Source: Nymphaea colorata (taxonomy: Eukaryota > Streptophyta > Magnoliopsida > Nymphaeales > Nymphaeaceae). Taken from it: 64,000 bases of DNA. Below, piece after piece: positions 49,321 to 60,730 of this stretch; position 1 is the stretch's first letter, and the number at the start of each line of letters is the position of its first letter. Made by a program: the position numbers and the translations under genes. Where the stretch lies: positions 11,528,505 to 11,592,504 of the forward strand of contig NC_045140.1 of assembly GCF_008831285.2 (NCBI RefSeq), given 5' to 3'. The notes below the pieces were generated by a model. The model was given only the letters and a program-made list of their open reading frames with translations, was not told where the DNA came from and did not search any database.

Positions 49321-49839
49321 TCAAATTGATGGTGAACATCCGCCTATGGTATTGCTCTTGACGAAATGTACTGGCTTGAATTCTTCCTCAACATCCACTT
49401 TTTCATAGCTTTGGCACCCCAAGGCTTGAGTGCCTCGTTGTCCTGTCAAGGTAACTGGTTCCAAGATTCCATTTTCATGTTTGCCAAGGCCAGTAAATGG
49501 CTGGTAGCCATGGCGTATGAGTAAATCCAATCCTTTCTCATTCTGGCAGAATTTCTTGAACAATGGATGACTTTTGTAACTTGTTTCAACTTTGGTACCC
49601 TTTTTCACCCATACCTGTTTCTTTGGTTTCTGAATGGCCAATCTGCTAAGACTTTGAGATATTTCTTCCTCTTTGCAGACTTGAATACTGGGTACCTCAA
49701 TTGTATATGTTGGTACCGGAATCATTGGGTGTACAAGCCGACTTTCCCTATCCTCTGCATAGATGGTTATAGAATTCCCGTTGTGAGTCCATTTGACACA
49801 CTGATGTAGAGTGGAGGGAACTGCATTGATAGCATGGAT
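49321..49839 (-). CDS. Post-protease segment with G-patch-like motif (copy A)
   Basis: In frame with Gag-protease upstream and RT downstream, bounded by two TGA codons. It contains LLIRHGYQPFTGLGKHENGI, a G-patch-like glycine pattern common between protease and RT in plant Tat elements (G-patch domains also follow protease in some retroviruses). Earlier residues correspond to the IHAINAVPSTLHQ region that normally continues from LLGRP without a stop. Confidence 0.75.
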   Translation of the reverse strand: MHAINAVPSTLHQCVKWTHNGNSITIYAEDRESRLVHPMIPVPTYTIEVPSIQVCKEEEISQSLSRLAIQKPKKQVWVKKGTKVETSYKSHPLFKKFCQNEKGLDLLIRHGYQPFTGLGKHENGILEPVTLTGQRGTQALGCQSYEKVDVEEEFKPVHFVKSNTIGGCSPSI

Positions 49840-51890
49840 TCATGGCCTGCCAAGTAACAAGTTGAAGGAGGGTTCTATATCCACCACATGAAATAAAACC
49901 CGATGATACGTCTCAGAAATATTCAAATCCAAACATATGCATCCTAGGCATGGTTGTCCTGTCCCGTCATATCCATGGATGAAAATTATGGATGGAGTAT
50001 AGTCGGTCTGTCTTATGCCCAACTCACGAGCTATTTGTTGTGGACAGATGTTCAGGCTTGCTCCACCATCAATTAAAACGTGGGAGACTCTGGTGCCCCT
50101 TGTCTCTATCACTATGTGCAAGGCGTCATTGTGCGATGCACCTCCAGTTGGTAGATCTTTATCAGAGAATATGATTGGACTATTTTCACATAGTTCAAAA
50201 GCCCATTCATTCCCCCTGTTAGGGTTAAACCCTCCCTTCTTGACTTCAGGTAAGGGGTCCAATTCATTGAAAATGGATTCCAATGGTTCAGGGTCGCACA
50301 CTTGTGACTTCTGATCAATCTCTGTCAGATGGTCTTGTTTAACCAGTCCGGTTTGTGCATTGATGGATCCTTTATCATGTTTGAAAATCAATCCAAGGAA
50401 ATCCAGGGACGCTGTATCCCTTTTGTTTGTCACCATAATTTGACGACCTGTTGAAAATCTGACCATCGAAACTATTCCTTTGCCATGTTTAGGAAAAGGA
50501 TTCTTGAGAATGTCCGGCTGTTCACTGACCTCTTTGATTATTTCTTTGTCAACTGCATCTTGCACAATATTTTTAAGTACAAGGCAGTCTTCTGTATCAT
50601 GTCCTGGAGCACGATGAAATTTGCAGAATTGCTCTTTGTTTTTCCCCATCATTGGTGGGGGGTTGGAGACTTTTGGGAGGAACAGAGTACCTCTTTCGAT
50701 TAGCATATGCATGACCTCTTCATAACTTTGTTGTAATGGGGTGAATTTTCTATCGTACCTCCATCCAGGATGTTTGTTTTTGGTGCCACTACTACTGCCA
50801 CTAGCTCTGTCCATTACCCCTTTATTCTTGAGATATTCGGACTTTTCTTTCTTGAAGGCTACAGCGTTGGCTACAATGTTGGCTGGAGCATTCTGACTTT
50901 TGCTATTCTTCTTTGTATCTTCCCTTACTTTTACCGGGATGACCGCATCAAAAGCTCCATTCTCAATTCCTGCTTCAAAGCATTCTGTCCTCTCAATGAG
51001 ATCGATGAAAGACTTGATTGGAGCATTGAAAATGAGGCCCCTTAATGGTTGTGTCAAATTGTTTACGATCAATCCCATTGCATGTGATTGAGAGATTGGG
51101 TCTCTCATCTTGTTGCAAGAAGACCTCCACCTCTGAATAAAATCTCTTACCTTTTCACCTGGCCTCTGTTTTAGATAGCATAATATGGTGATCGTTGGTG
51201 CAGTTTCAACGTTTTGAATTAACCTTTTGATGAAAAGGTTGATTAACATGTCAAAATTTTTCAATTCCACTGGGTTGATGTGTTCCCGATACCATTGTGA
51301 TGCAATTCCTTCTAGGCTTCTAGGGAAACATCGAAAGAGGGCCCTATGATTGTGGCGGAATTTGTAGCATTCAGCAAAGAACATGGCCAAATGTGCCTTT
51401 GGGTCTCCATGGCCATCAAATTTGATAAATTTCTTGGGCAAGTTTTTTATGTGTTTGTCATTTTCGAAGCTTTCGTAGAAATCTTCGCAAGTGAAATTTC
51501 TCTTGTTCTTGCCTTTAAGTTGTACTGCATTTAACTTCTTTTCAACTTCCTGGATTTTTGTTTTCCAGGATTCTCCCTTCTTCTTTTTCTTGAGAGTTTT
51601 CGGTTCTTCCTCACTACTAGATTCTGTTGTAGCGTCTTCAGAAGAGTCTGAACTGCTTGATGAGTACTTTCTTGTTTTCTTCCCTTTCTTTTTGGCTTTT
51701 TCTGCCTGCACTTGTTCTTCATTGAACATGATCATGTATTTTCGGAATCTTCTGTATTCCTCAAATTCCGAATCATTTATTTCCAGCTTGGGAGGTGTTT
51801 TTGAGGAGGATTCTTCTCCCCTGTCTCCTATAAAGGTTGATCAAGCTCCATTTCACTCCTTCTCCTGCTTTGGCTTCTGGTTTCAACCAT
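49840..51890 (-). CDS. Gag-protease (copy A, one frameshift near its start)
   Basis: The Gag ATG lies at 51890 (MVETRSQSRRRSEME). A one-base shorter A run near 51836 shifts the frame, after which 631 codons run to 49840. Order: acidic/Ser-rich linker with KKKGKKTRKYSSSSSDSSED; retrotransposon Gag domain (KKFIKFDGHGDPKAHLAMFF, CFPRSLEGIASQWYREHI); a CCHC-like knuckle CKFHRAPGHDTEDC; and aspartic protease core VLIDGGASLNICP near the end, with DGG in place of the usual D-T/S-G, as often in this lineage. The frame ends at LLGRP with TGA where Trp is expected. Gag forms the particle; protease matures it. Confidence 0.85.
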
Positions 51891-52073
51891 AAAGCGGATG
51901 TTCACCTTGCAAGAAGAAAAATTGAAAATGTTAGGATGTGAATTAATGAGAGATGACAAATTTTGATTACATATTAAAAGAAAGATGAAAATGACAAAAC
52001 TTGACAAAGTTTAACATAACTTGACAAAACTTGACAAATTTTGGCTTAATGACAATGAACTAGACATGACAAT

Positions 52074-53149
52074 CTAGGACAGAAGGATAGATGGGCGGAC
52101 TTCATCCCACCATTTTACATATTCGGGACCCATTCCTGGACCAAGGACAAGATACAAGTGAGCAAATGATTCCCAACGTTGCTGGGCATAGGTGTATATC
52201 CTAGACCACTCTTCAGTGTCTAGTTCACACTCCACAATGGCTCCTTCCGACTCAATTGGATATGTCTTCCTCTGACGCAATGAGAATTGCCTGAGGCAAC
52301 GCTCTGGATGATATTCAATTATGAAAAACGGTCCCAATAGAAGACTTCCTCTGACTGGGTTGTAAGTGTATCTTGACTTGATGACCTCTCGATCAAAGAA
52401 GTCCCAAATGATGGTGGAGTCATCAACTTCCTCCATCTCTCTGCGGTAGTGCTCCATACTGGATAACTGACCGTCTGTGTTTTGAAAATGACATGATTAT
52501 GGCCCCACATGTTTGTAGAACCATGCTTGCAGTGCAAAGACACATCCTTCTATCGAGTCTGCATCTCCAATTGAAAATTTGGCCAACCCTCTGTAAAGGA
52601 ATGCCAAGGCTGCCATTGCTATGGAAATGTGATGGACTTTGACATGCCCCCATTTTCTGAAGAGGCGAGCTATGCGGAAATCCATTATGTGTTCTTCATT
52701 ATTGAAGAAGATAAGACCCACGGTACAAGTCACCATGGAGTTTTTGTACTTGTCTGCAACACTTCTAGATAGCGACGCAGAGTTGACAAATTGGGAGTAT
52801 GTTTCACCAAGCTCTTGTAGTTGAAGATATTGATGTCCATCTTTCTCTAGAAAATGCCAACTCCTTTTCCCTGTGAGTTTACAAATCACTTCTAGAGTTT
52901 TGACTTGACCTTGGTTTACAAGGAACTGGTCTTCAATTGGACTCTTGGGTCACCTTTTGGTTCTGGCAAACCCATAATGTTGGAGAACTCATCAAGAGTG
53001 ATTATCATTTCACCCCATGGAAACCAGAATGTGTTGGTCATTGGGTTCCATCTTTCAGCAATTGCATGGATTAGATTGCCATTGATAGGTTGTATGGCAA
53101 GACTGACTGCTTCTTCAAGACCGCAATCCTCTAAGTGATCCGGGAACAT
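52074..53149 (-). pseudogene. ORF1, plant-mobile-domain-like (copy A, frameshifted)
   Basis: Lies upstream of Gag in the same direction. Recognisable by AERWNPMTNTFWFPWGEMII followed by TLDEFSNIMGLP, the classic start of the plant mobile domain (PMD, 'aminotransferase-like'), and RIARLFRKWGHVKVHHISIA further on. In this copy a missing C near 52943 breaks the frame, which copy B keeps. Both copies have an in-frame TAA after YKHVGP (52497). The tail (MEHYRREMEEVDDSTIIWDF onwards) ends at 52074. Between this ORF and Gag lies about 180 bp rich in 'acttgacaaa' repeats. Confidence 0.75.
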
Positions 53150-53435
53150 ACACCGAAAAGTTGGGTACCATGAAAGATACCACTGAGGTAGGTAGACTCC
53201 ACTTGGGATGATGCGAAGTCCGGATCGGCCTTGACATGACCCGAATAGGATGTGGTCATATGGGAAGATACTTTCTGAGTCTATCTAGACAAGAGAAGGT
53301 ATTAGACTTTGACATGAATTGACCCAATAGAGACTCGAGAAGAGTTTTGACATTGGGTTTGGACATGTCCGACATTGGTGAAAATAACTCATATATGATC
53401 CAAATAAGTCTTTAGACAAACAATGACGGGTCCCA

Positions 53436-53535
53436 NNNNNNNNNNNNNNNNNNNNNNNNNNNNNNNNNNNNNNNNNNNNNNNNNNNNNNNNNNNNNNNNN
53501 NNNNNNNNNNNNNNNNNNNNNNNNNNNNNNNNNNN
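53436..53535. other. Assembly gap, 100 N
   Basis: Exactly 100 Ns, the usual placeholder for a gap of unknown size. It sits where the LTR shared by two tandem internal regions would be: left flank ends 14 bp before an expected LTR edge and right flank begins about 164 bp inside the opposite edge. Frames translated through it are meaningless. Confidence 0.98.
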
Positions 53536-54493
53536 TCTCCATCTCATTGGAGACTTTGTAGAGGAATTAATGTTGGTTGAAAAATTTTGTAATTGTGAAA
53601 GTTTTTGCATTTGATGCTTGGAGAAATTTGCCCTCGATGCCTTCTAAACATTGGCAAGTGCTTTTTCTCTTCTTTTACTTAGTTTTTCACATACTCGCTT
53701 TGCTTTTGAATTTTGATTTTCTTTTTGAGCCACCCTTCACTCTTGGGAGAAATTCCTCACCACCCAAAAGCTACTACGGAGTTCCACCGCTTTGGCGGTT
53801 TTGTGTAGTTTGCTTTGTGTAATATCAAGTCTATCGGGCTTTCTTCTGAACCCTTGTAACAAGCTTTGGGCCGGTAACTCCTAGACCAGTTGGCCTCAGG
53901 GTACCAAATGTAAAACACTCCCCGGGCTTACTTGCTCGAATTCAGAAGGCTTTAGGAGACTTAATATAAGCAAAATGTTCATGGATTGCTTTTTAGCTTC
54001 ACGGCGTAAGCATAGGTCATATGCCCACCCGCGCCTGCTGAGCTTTGAACCAGAGGAACAACTACACTCACCCCGAGCTCATTGCTCAACTCATTTCGCT
54101 TGATAGCTTTTTCTAGCATCTTGCCAAGGTCTTTTAGGTGACAAGACTTTTTCTTATGGCATCTCATGCTAGACCTTTACAAATGCCGATTGTCGGGACC
54201 AACATTAATTACTATACATTAGTCCCTCAATGTCTGTGAAATTTCTTGCCTATTTCAAGACGATGCCCTTGCAATTGTCTCAAGACATGGGTTGAGTTTG
54301 AAAATTTTGATGCATTTTTGAAACTTTTCCCTAAGGGATACCATGCCCCTTAGTTGGTTTGAAAATTGTTACAAACATGCTATCAAAGCACAACTATTTT
54401 GAATTTTTTTTTTTGAATTGCAAATTCAAGTATAGAATTTTTTGAGATGCAAAGCATTAATTGGATCGGGGATTTCAACCCCATCGGCATCAA

Positions 54494-55111
54494 TCAGTCG
54501 ATAAGAATTGTGAGGTAGAACCTCTTGACAACATGTGGTGCTTCCCAGTTCGGCGCCCATTTTCCTTTGGGTCTACTCCTGAGTGGAACTATGGATCTTA
54601 AAACAAGATCATTTACCTGAAATTTTCTTTCAATGACTAATTTGGCATAATGTCGGGCGACTCTCTTACGATAGGACTTCGGCATGCTCTGCCGCTTGTA
54701 GTCTTTTCTCGTCTAAGAGGTCTAATTGAGCAAGTCTCTTTTTTTGATATTTGCTAATTGGGAGTTCAATGAGAGCAGCAAATTTCATTGCTGGTTTTTG
54801 GACATGTAATGGAAGGACAATTTCCGTTCCATATACTAATTCTGCTGGTGTAGCATTGGTGGGTGTCCGAATTGTGGTTCGATACGCCCAAAGTGCATTG
54901 TGCATTTTCTCGTGCCAATCTCGGCCTGTTCAACGGTCCTCTCTAAGACACGAATCAAAATCTTGTTGGTTGCTTCTGCCTGACCATTACCTTGAGGGTA
55001 ATATGAGGCAGAAAAGTGATGTTGTATTTTGTGTTTGTGACAAAGATTGCGCATTTTCTCATTTTGAAATGAGTACCGTTATCAGAAACGATATCATGCG
55101 GGATGCCAAAT
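54494..55111 (-). pseudogene. Integrase C-terminal end, frame broken (copy B)
   Basis: Corresponds to copy A 45.8-46.45 kb. The single frame of copy A is split here among three frames by several one-base indels in homopolymers (near 54523, 54674, 54929, 55064 and 55120). Motifs YYPQGNGQAEAT (catalytic Glu) and ELVYGTEIVLPLHVQKPA remain legible. The breaks may be sequencing errors rather than biology. Confidence 0.8.
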
Positions 55112-57124
55112 CTACACAAAGATTTTATGAATGAAGGACACTACGTGTTGTCCTTCGACTGTTTTTAAAGTGATCGCTTCCACCCATTGGTGAAAGTAAT
55201 CTGTAGCTGCAAAAAAATACCTGTGTCCATTTGAGGCAGGTGGATTGATTGGACCGACTACGTCGAAGGCCCACATGGAGAATGGCCATGGTGAGCTGAC
55301 CGAATGAAGGTACGCTGCTGGAGCATGAATCGATGGTGCATGCAACTGACATTTGATGCATTTCTTGACAAATTGGTGACAGTCTCTTTGCATTGTGGGC
55401 CAATAGTACCCTGCTCTGACTATCTGCTTGACGAGGGTCTGATACCCTACATGTCCCCCACAAATTCCTTCATGGGCTTCTTGAATGACTTCTAGTGCCT
55501 CATTTGCATCGAGACATCTAGCATATTCTGTGCTGAATCCTCTTCTGTATAGGATGTCGGCTAGAATGAAATATCTTGAAGACATGTGTCTCAAAACTCT
55601 TTGCTCTTTTCGAGACATTTCTGGTGGAAGTGTTCCAGTTTGGAGAAAATCCTTGATGTTCTGATACCATGGTGTTTCTCTACTTTCTGCTTGCAACACC
55701 TGTTCTGGTATGACAAAAGATGGTTGTTCGAGTCTTCCAACTTCAAAAGATCTGATAGATTCTTCAGGTTTGAAGGCAATGGTAGAGCCTAAACTGGCTA
55801 AACCGTCTGCTATTGGGTTAAATTCTCTTTTGACATGTAAGAGTTGACATTCCTCGAACCGTCTTAAGAGGGAAGCTGCTAACTCTTGATATGGGATCAA
55901 TTTTTGATCTTTGACTTGCCAATCTCCATTGACCTGACTGACAGCTAAGAGAGAATCTCCAAAAATGCGAACTCTCTGCACTTTAAATTTGAGCAACATT
56001 TTGAGTCCTTGGATTAAGGCCTCGTACTCTGCCATATTATGCATGCAGGAAAAATTCAATTTGAGAGAGTAAGGAATCATTTCCCTTTCTGGTGTAATGA
56101 AAAGTATCCCAATGCCTGCCCCAGCTGTGCTCTTAGATCCATCAAAGTACATCTCCCAAATCGGCTCTGGTTCAGTTGTCAGGATTTGCTCATCTGAAAA
56201 ATCATCATTTGTTCTAATTTCTTCATATAGAGGAAAATCTGCCAATTGGTCTGCAATGGCTTGCCCCTTGATTGATTTTTGTGACACATATTTCAAATCA
56301 TATTGCATCAGCAAAACCTGCCACTTTGCTATCCTTCCATTCAGAAATGGCTGTTCGAGGATATATTTGAGTGGATTAAGTTTGGATAAAATTTTAACTT
56401 CACAAGCCAATAGATAATGCCTTAATTTTTGACACATCCACACCAAGGCTAAGCAAGTTTTTTCCATGTGCGAGTAGTTCTTTTCATACTGCACAAATGT
56501 CTTACTGATGTAATAAATGACATGTTCTATTCGGCATCCTTCTTCATATTGAGCCAGAAATCCACCACAGGCTGAATCGTTAACTGTGATGTAAAGGAGT
56601 AGAGGTTCCCCTAAAATTGGAGGTTTTAAAATTGGTGGACAAAGAAGATACTTCTTGATCTTTTCGAATGAGGCTTGACATTCATGCCCCCATTCAAATT
56701 TGACTCCTTTCCGCAGTAAATGGTTGAAGGGTTCGCACCTCATGGCGAGATTAGATATAAACCTTCTGATTGACTGAATTCTGCCTTGCAAGCTGCGTAG
56801 CTCCTTAAGATTTGTTGGGGGTGACATTTCGATGATCGCCTTTGCTTTGGAAGGATCCATCTCGATTCCCTTTTGGCTGACCATAAATCCCAAAAGCTTA
56901 CCGGATTCCACACCAAATACACATTTTTGTGGATTCAATCTAAGTTTGTATTGTAAGAGTCTATCAAAAACTTGAGAGAGAATGTTGATGTGATTCTCCC
57001 TTGTTTTTGACTTAATTAGTAGATCATCTACATATGCATCCATGATTTGATGCATTTGGTCATGAAAAATAGCTGCCATAGCCCTTTGATATGTTGCCCC
57101 AGCGTTCTTCAAACCAAATGGCAT
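55112..57124 (-). CDS. Pol: RT end to integrase core (copy B, truncated)
   Basis: 670 codons, virtually the same as the first two thirds of the copy A pol frame: YVDD, both RNase H domains, integrase zinc finger and the first catalytic Asp (WAFDVVGPI). It is lost by indels around 55115-55190, just before the second catalytic Asp. A local swap (YFHQWVEA for YFTKWVEA) comes from two compensating indels near 55187-55195. Confidence 0.88.
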   Translation of the reverse strand: MPFGLKNAGATYQRAMAAIFHDQMHQIMDAYVDDLLIKSKTRENHINILSQVFDRLLQYKLRLNPQKCVFGVESGKLLGFMVSQKGIEMDPSKAKAIIEMSPPTNLKELRSLQGRIQSIRRFISNLAMRCEPFNHLLRKGVKFEWGHECQASFEKIKKYLLCPPILKPPILGEPLLLYITVNDSACGGFLAQYEEGCRIEHVIYYISKTFVQYEKNYSHMEKTCLALVWMCQKLRHYLLACEVKILSKLNPLKYILEQPFLNGRIAKWQVLLMQYDLKYVSQKSIKGQAIADQLADFPLYEEIRTNDDFSDEQILTTEPEPIWEMYFDGSKSTAGAGIGILFITPEREMIPYSLKLNFSCMHNMAEYEALIQGLKMLLKFKVQRVRIFGDSLLAVSQVNGDWQVKDQKLIPYQELAASLLRRFEECQLLHVKREFNPIADGLASLGSTIAFKPEESIRSFEVGRLEQPSFVIPEQVLQAESRETPWYQNIKDFLQTGTLPPEMSRKEQRVLRHMSSRYFILADILYRRGFSTEYARCLDANEALEVIQEAHEGICGGHVGYQTLVKQIVRAGYYWPTMQRDCHQFVKKCIKCQLHAPSIHAPAAYLHSVSSPWPFSMWAFDVVGPINPPASNGHRYFFAATDYFHQWVEAITLKTVEGQHVVSFIHKIFV

Positions 57125-57978
57125 TACTGTATAGCAGAAGGTACCTCATGGGGTTGTAAATGATGTTTTGGCTTGATCTTGAGCTGCCAACTTAATTGGT
57201 TATAACCAGAATATCCATCCATAAAGGAGAACATAGCGTGACCTGCGGTACTGTCTACCAACAAGTCAATGTTTGGAAGTGGGTAGTCATCCTTTGGTGT
57301 AGCCTTATTCAAATCTCTGAAATCGATGCAGAGCCGAATTTTGCCATTTTTCTTTGGGACTACCACAATGTTTGCTAACCATTCAGGATAGTCGATTGTT
57401 CGGATGAACCCTGCCTTTAGTAGGTCTTCCAGGCCTTCCTTAACTTGCCCCTCAAGACGAGGGTCTAGTTTCCTCAACTTTTGTTTGATTGGCTTGCATT
57501 CTGGTTTCAATGGTAGTCGATGCTCGACTAATTTTGTATCAAGTCCTGGCATGTCCTCATAAGTCCACGCAAAGGCTTCTTGACGCTTTTTGAGGAAGTC
57601 TATCAACTCTTTTCTTTCTTCTGCTGAGAGACTTGTTCCAATTTGCAAAATCTTTGGACTATCTTCCGTGCCAATGTTAATTTCCTCAATCGGATCATTA
57701 ATCAGAGGTGACGGTTGATCTTGCCTTCTCATTTGGATGAACTCTGGACATTCGGCCTCAGTGAGTTCTGGATTTATCTCCTTAAAAGCTTTTGATGTTT
57801 GATCCTCAAATACCATCCTAAAGATTGTAAAGAAGTTAGATGAAATTTGAGACATTGTATATGGAAGTAATTTGCATTTGTCATTGTATTTTTTTTTTAA
57901 GGTATTACAAAATGAAGACACTTGGTCTATTTGAGTACAATGACGACAAAATGACAAAATGATGGCGGATTTGTTGAT
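57124..57978 (-). pseudogene. RT N-terminal part (copy B)
   Basis: Same content as copy A 48487-49320 (RLCIDFRDLNKATP, FSFMDGYSGYNQ), then out of frame because a T is missing near 57195. The TGA corresponding to copy A 48487 is still present (tca on the + strand at about 57147), as is the TGA at 57979 upstream. Confidence 0.85.
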
Positions 57979-58497
57979 TCAAATTGATGGTGAACATCCG
58001 CCTATGGTATTGCTCTTGACGAAATGTACTGGCTTGAATTCTTCCTCAACATCCACTTTTTCATAGCTTTGGCACCCCAAGGCTTGAGTGCCTCGTTGTC
58101 CTGTCAAGGTAACTGGTTCCAAGATTCCATTTTCATGTTTGCCAAGGCCAGTAAATGGCTGGTAGCCATGGCGTATGAGTAAATCCAATCCTTTCTCATT
58201 CTGGCAGAATTTCTTGAACAATGGATGACTTTTGTAACTTGTTTCAACTTTGGTACCCTTTTTCACCCATACCTGTTTCTTTGGTTTCTGAATGGCCAAT
58301 CTGCTAAGACTTTGAGATATTTCTTCCTCTTTGCAGACTTGAATACTGGGTACCTCAATTGTATATGTTGGTACCGGAATCATTGGGTGTACAAGCCGAC
58401 TTTCCCTATCCTCTGCATAGATGGTTATAGAATTCCCGTTGTGAGTCCATTTGACACACTGATGTAGAGTGGAGGGAACTGCATTGATAGCATGGAT
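57979..58497 (-). CDS. Post-protease G-patch-like segment (copy B)
   Basis: Identical in reading to copy A 49321-49839, with the same bounding TGA codons at 57979 and 58498. Confidence 0.75.
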   Translation of the reverse strand: MHAINAVPSTLHQCVKWTHNGNSITIYAEDRESRLVHPMIPVPTYTIEVPSIQVCKEEEISQSLSRLAIQKPKKQVWVKKGTKVETSYKSHPLFKKFCQNEKGLDLLIRHGYQPFTGLGKHENGILEPVTLTGQRGTQALGCQSYEKVDVEEEFKPVHFVKSNTIGGCSPSI

Positions 58498-60547
58498 TCA
58501 TGGCCTGCCAAGTAACAAGTTGAAGGAGGGTTCTATATCCACCACATGAAATAAAACCCGATGATACGTCTCAGAAATATTCAAATCCAAACATATGCAT
58601 CCTAGGCATGGTTGTCCTGTCCCGTCATATCCATGGATGAAAATTATGGATGGAGTATAGTCGGTCTGTCTTATGCCCAACTCACGAGCTATTTGTTGTG
58701 GACAGATGTTCAGGCTTGCTCCACCATCAATTAAAACGTGGGAGACTCTGGTGCCCCTTGTCTCTATCACTATGTGCAAGGCGTCATTGTGCGATGCACC
58801 TCCAGTTGGTAGATCTTTATCAGAGAATATGATTGGACTATTTTCACATAGTTCAAAAGCCCATTCATTCCCCCTGTTAGGGTTAAACCCTCCCTTCTTG
58901 ACTTCAGGTAAGGGGTCCAATTCATTGAAAATGGATTCCAATGGTTCAGGGTCGCACACTTGTGACTTCTGATCAATCTCTGTCAGATGGTCTTGTTTAA
59001 CCAGTCCGGTTTGTGCATTGATGGATCCTTTATCATGTTTGAAAATCAATCCAAGGAAATCCAGGGACGCTGTATCCCTTTTGTTTGTCACCATAATTTG
59101 ACGACCTGTTGAAAATCTGACCATCGAAACTATTCCTTTGCCATGTTTAGGAAAAGGATTCTTGAGAATGTCCGGCTGTTCACTGACCTCTTTGATTATT
59201 TCTTTGTCAACTGCATCTTGCACAATATTTTTAAGTACAAGGCAGTCTTCTGTATCATGTCCTGGAGCACGATGAAATTTGCAGAATTGCTCTTTGTTTT
59301 TCCCCATCATTGGTGGGGGTTGGAGACTTTTGGGAGGAACAGAGTACCTCTTTCGATTAGCATATGCATGACCTCTTCATAACTTTGTTGTAATGGGGTG
59401 AATTTTCTATCGTACCTCCATCCAGGATGTTTGTTTTTGGTGCCACTACTACTGCCACTAGCTCTGTCCATTACCCCTTTATTCTTGAGATATTCGGACT
59501 TTTCTTTCTTGAAGGCTACAGCGTTGGCTACAATGTTGGCTGGAGCATTCTGACTTTTGCTATTCTTCTTTGTATCTTCCCTTACTTTTACCGGGATGAC
59601 CGCATCAAAAGCTCCATTCTCAATTCCTGCTTCAAAGCATTCTGTCCTCTCAATGAGATCGATGAAAGACTTGATTGGAGCATTGAAAATGAGGCCCCTT
59701 AATGGTTGTGTCAAATTGTTTACGATCAATCCCATTGCATGTGATTGAGAGATTGGGTCTCTCATCTTGTTGCAAGAAGACCTCCACCTCTGAATAAAAT
59801 CTCTTACCTTTTCACCTGGCCTCTGTTTTAGATAGCATAATATGGTGATCGTTGGTGCAGTTTCAACGTTTTGAATTAACCTTTTGATGAAAAGGTTGAT
59901 TAACATGTCAAAATTTTTCAATTCCACTGGGTTGATGTGTTCCCGATACCATTGTGATGCAATTCCTTCTAGGCTTCTAGGGAAACATCGAAAGAGGGCC
60001 CTATGATTGTGGCGGAATTTGTAGCATTCAGCAAAGAACATGGCCAAATGTGCCTTTGGGTCTCCATGGCCATCAAATTTGATAAATTTCTTGGGCAAGT
60101 TTTTTATGTGTTTGTCATTTTCGAAGCTTTCGTAGAAATCTTCGCAAGTGAAATTTCTCTTGTTCTTGCCTTTAAGTTGTACTGCATTTAACTTCTTTTC
60201 AACTTCCTGGATTTTGTTTTCCAGGATTCTCCCTTCTTCTTTTTCTTGAGAGTTTTCGGTTCTTCCTCACTACTAGATTCTGTTGTAGCGTCTTCAGAAG
60301 AGTCTGAACTGCTTGATGAGTACTTTCTTGTTTTCTTCCCTTTCTTTTTGGCTTTTTCTGCCTGCACTTGTTCTTCATTGAACATGATCATGTATTTTCG
60401 GAATCTTCTGTATTCCTCAAATTCCGAATCATTTATTTCCAGCTTGGGAGGTGTTTTTGAGGAGGATTCTTCTCCCCTGTCTCCTATAAAAGGTTGATCA
60501 AGCTCCATTTCACTCCTTCTCCTGCTTTGGCTTCTGGTTTCAACCAT
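58498..60547 (-). pseudogene. Gag-protease (copy B, two frameshifts)
   Basis: Gag ATG at 60547, in an open frame that keeps the start broken in copy A. It is then interrupted by a missing T near 60210 and a missing G near 59325. The pieces 60098-59307 (Gag domain) and 59310-58498 (zinc knuckle, protease with LIDGGASLNICP) remain. The terminal TGA at 58498 is shared with copy A. Confidence 0.83.
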
Positions 60548-60730
60548 AAAGCGGATGTTCACCTTGCAAGAAGAAAAATTGAAAATGTTAGGATGTGAAT
60601 TAATGAGAGATGACAAATTTTGATTACATATTAAAAGAAAGATGAAAATGACAAAACTTGACAAAGTTTAACATAACTTGACAAAACTTGACAAATTTTG
60701 GCTTAATGACAATGAACTAGACATGACAAT

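Larger units (their letters stand above)
44869..53435 (-). repeat. Internal region, copy A of a direct duplication
   Basis: 8567 bp that matches 53536-62093 (8558 bp) in the same direction. Long stretches, such as the 2 kb coding RT to integrase, look identical; differences are mostly one-base length changes in homopolymers. Copy A ends at the gap, 14 bp short of where the 5' LTR would begin. Confidence 0.93.

Noticed and set aside
53285-53614. Frames crossing the 100-N gap
   Set aside because: They are artefacts of translating Ns.
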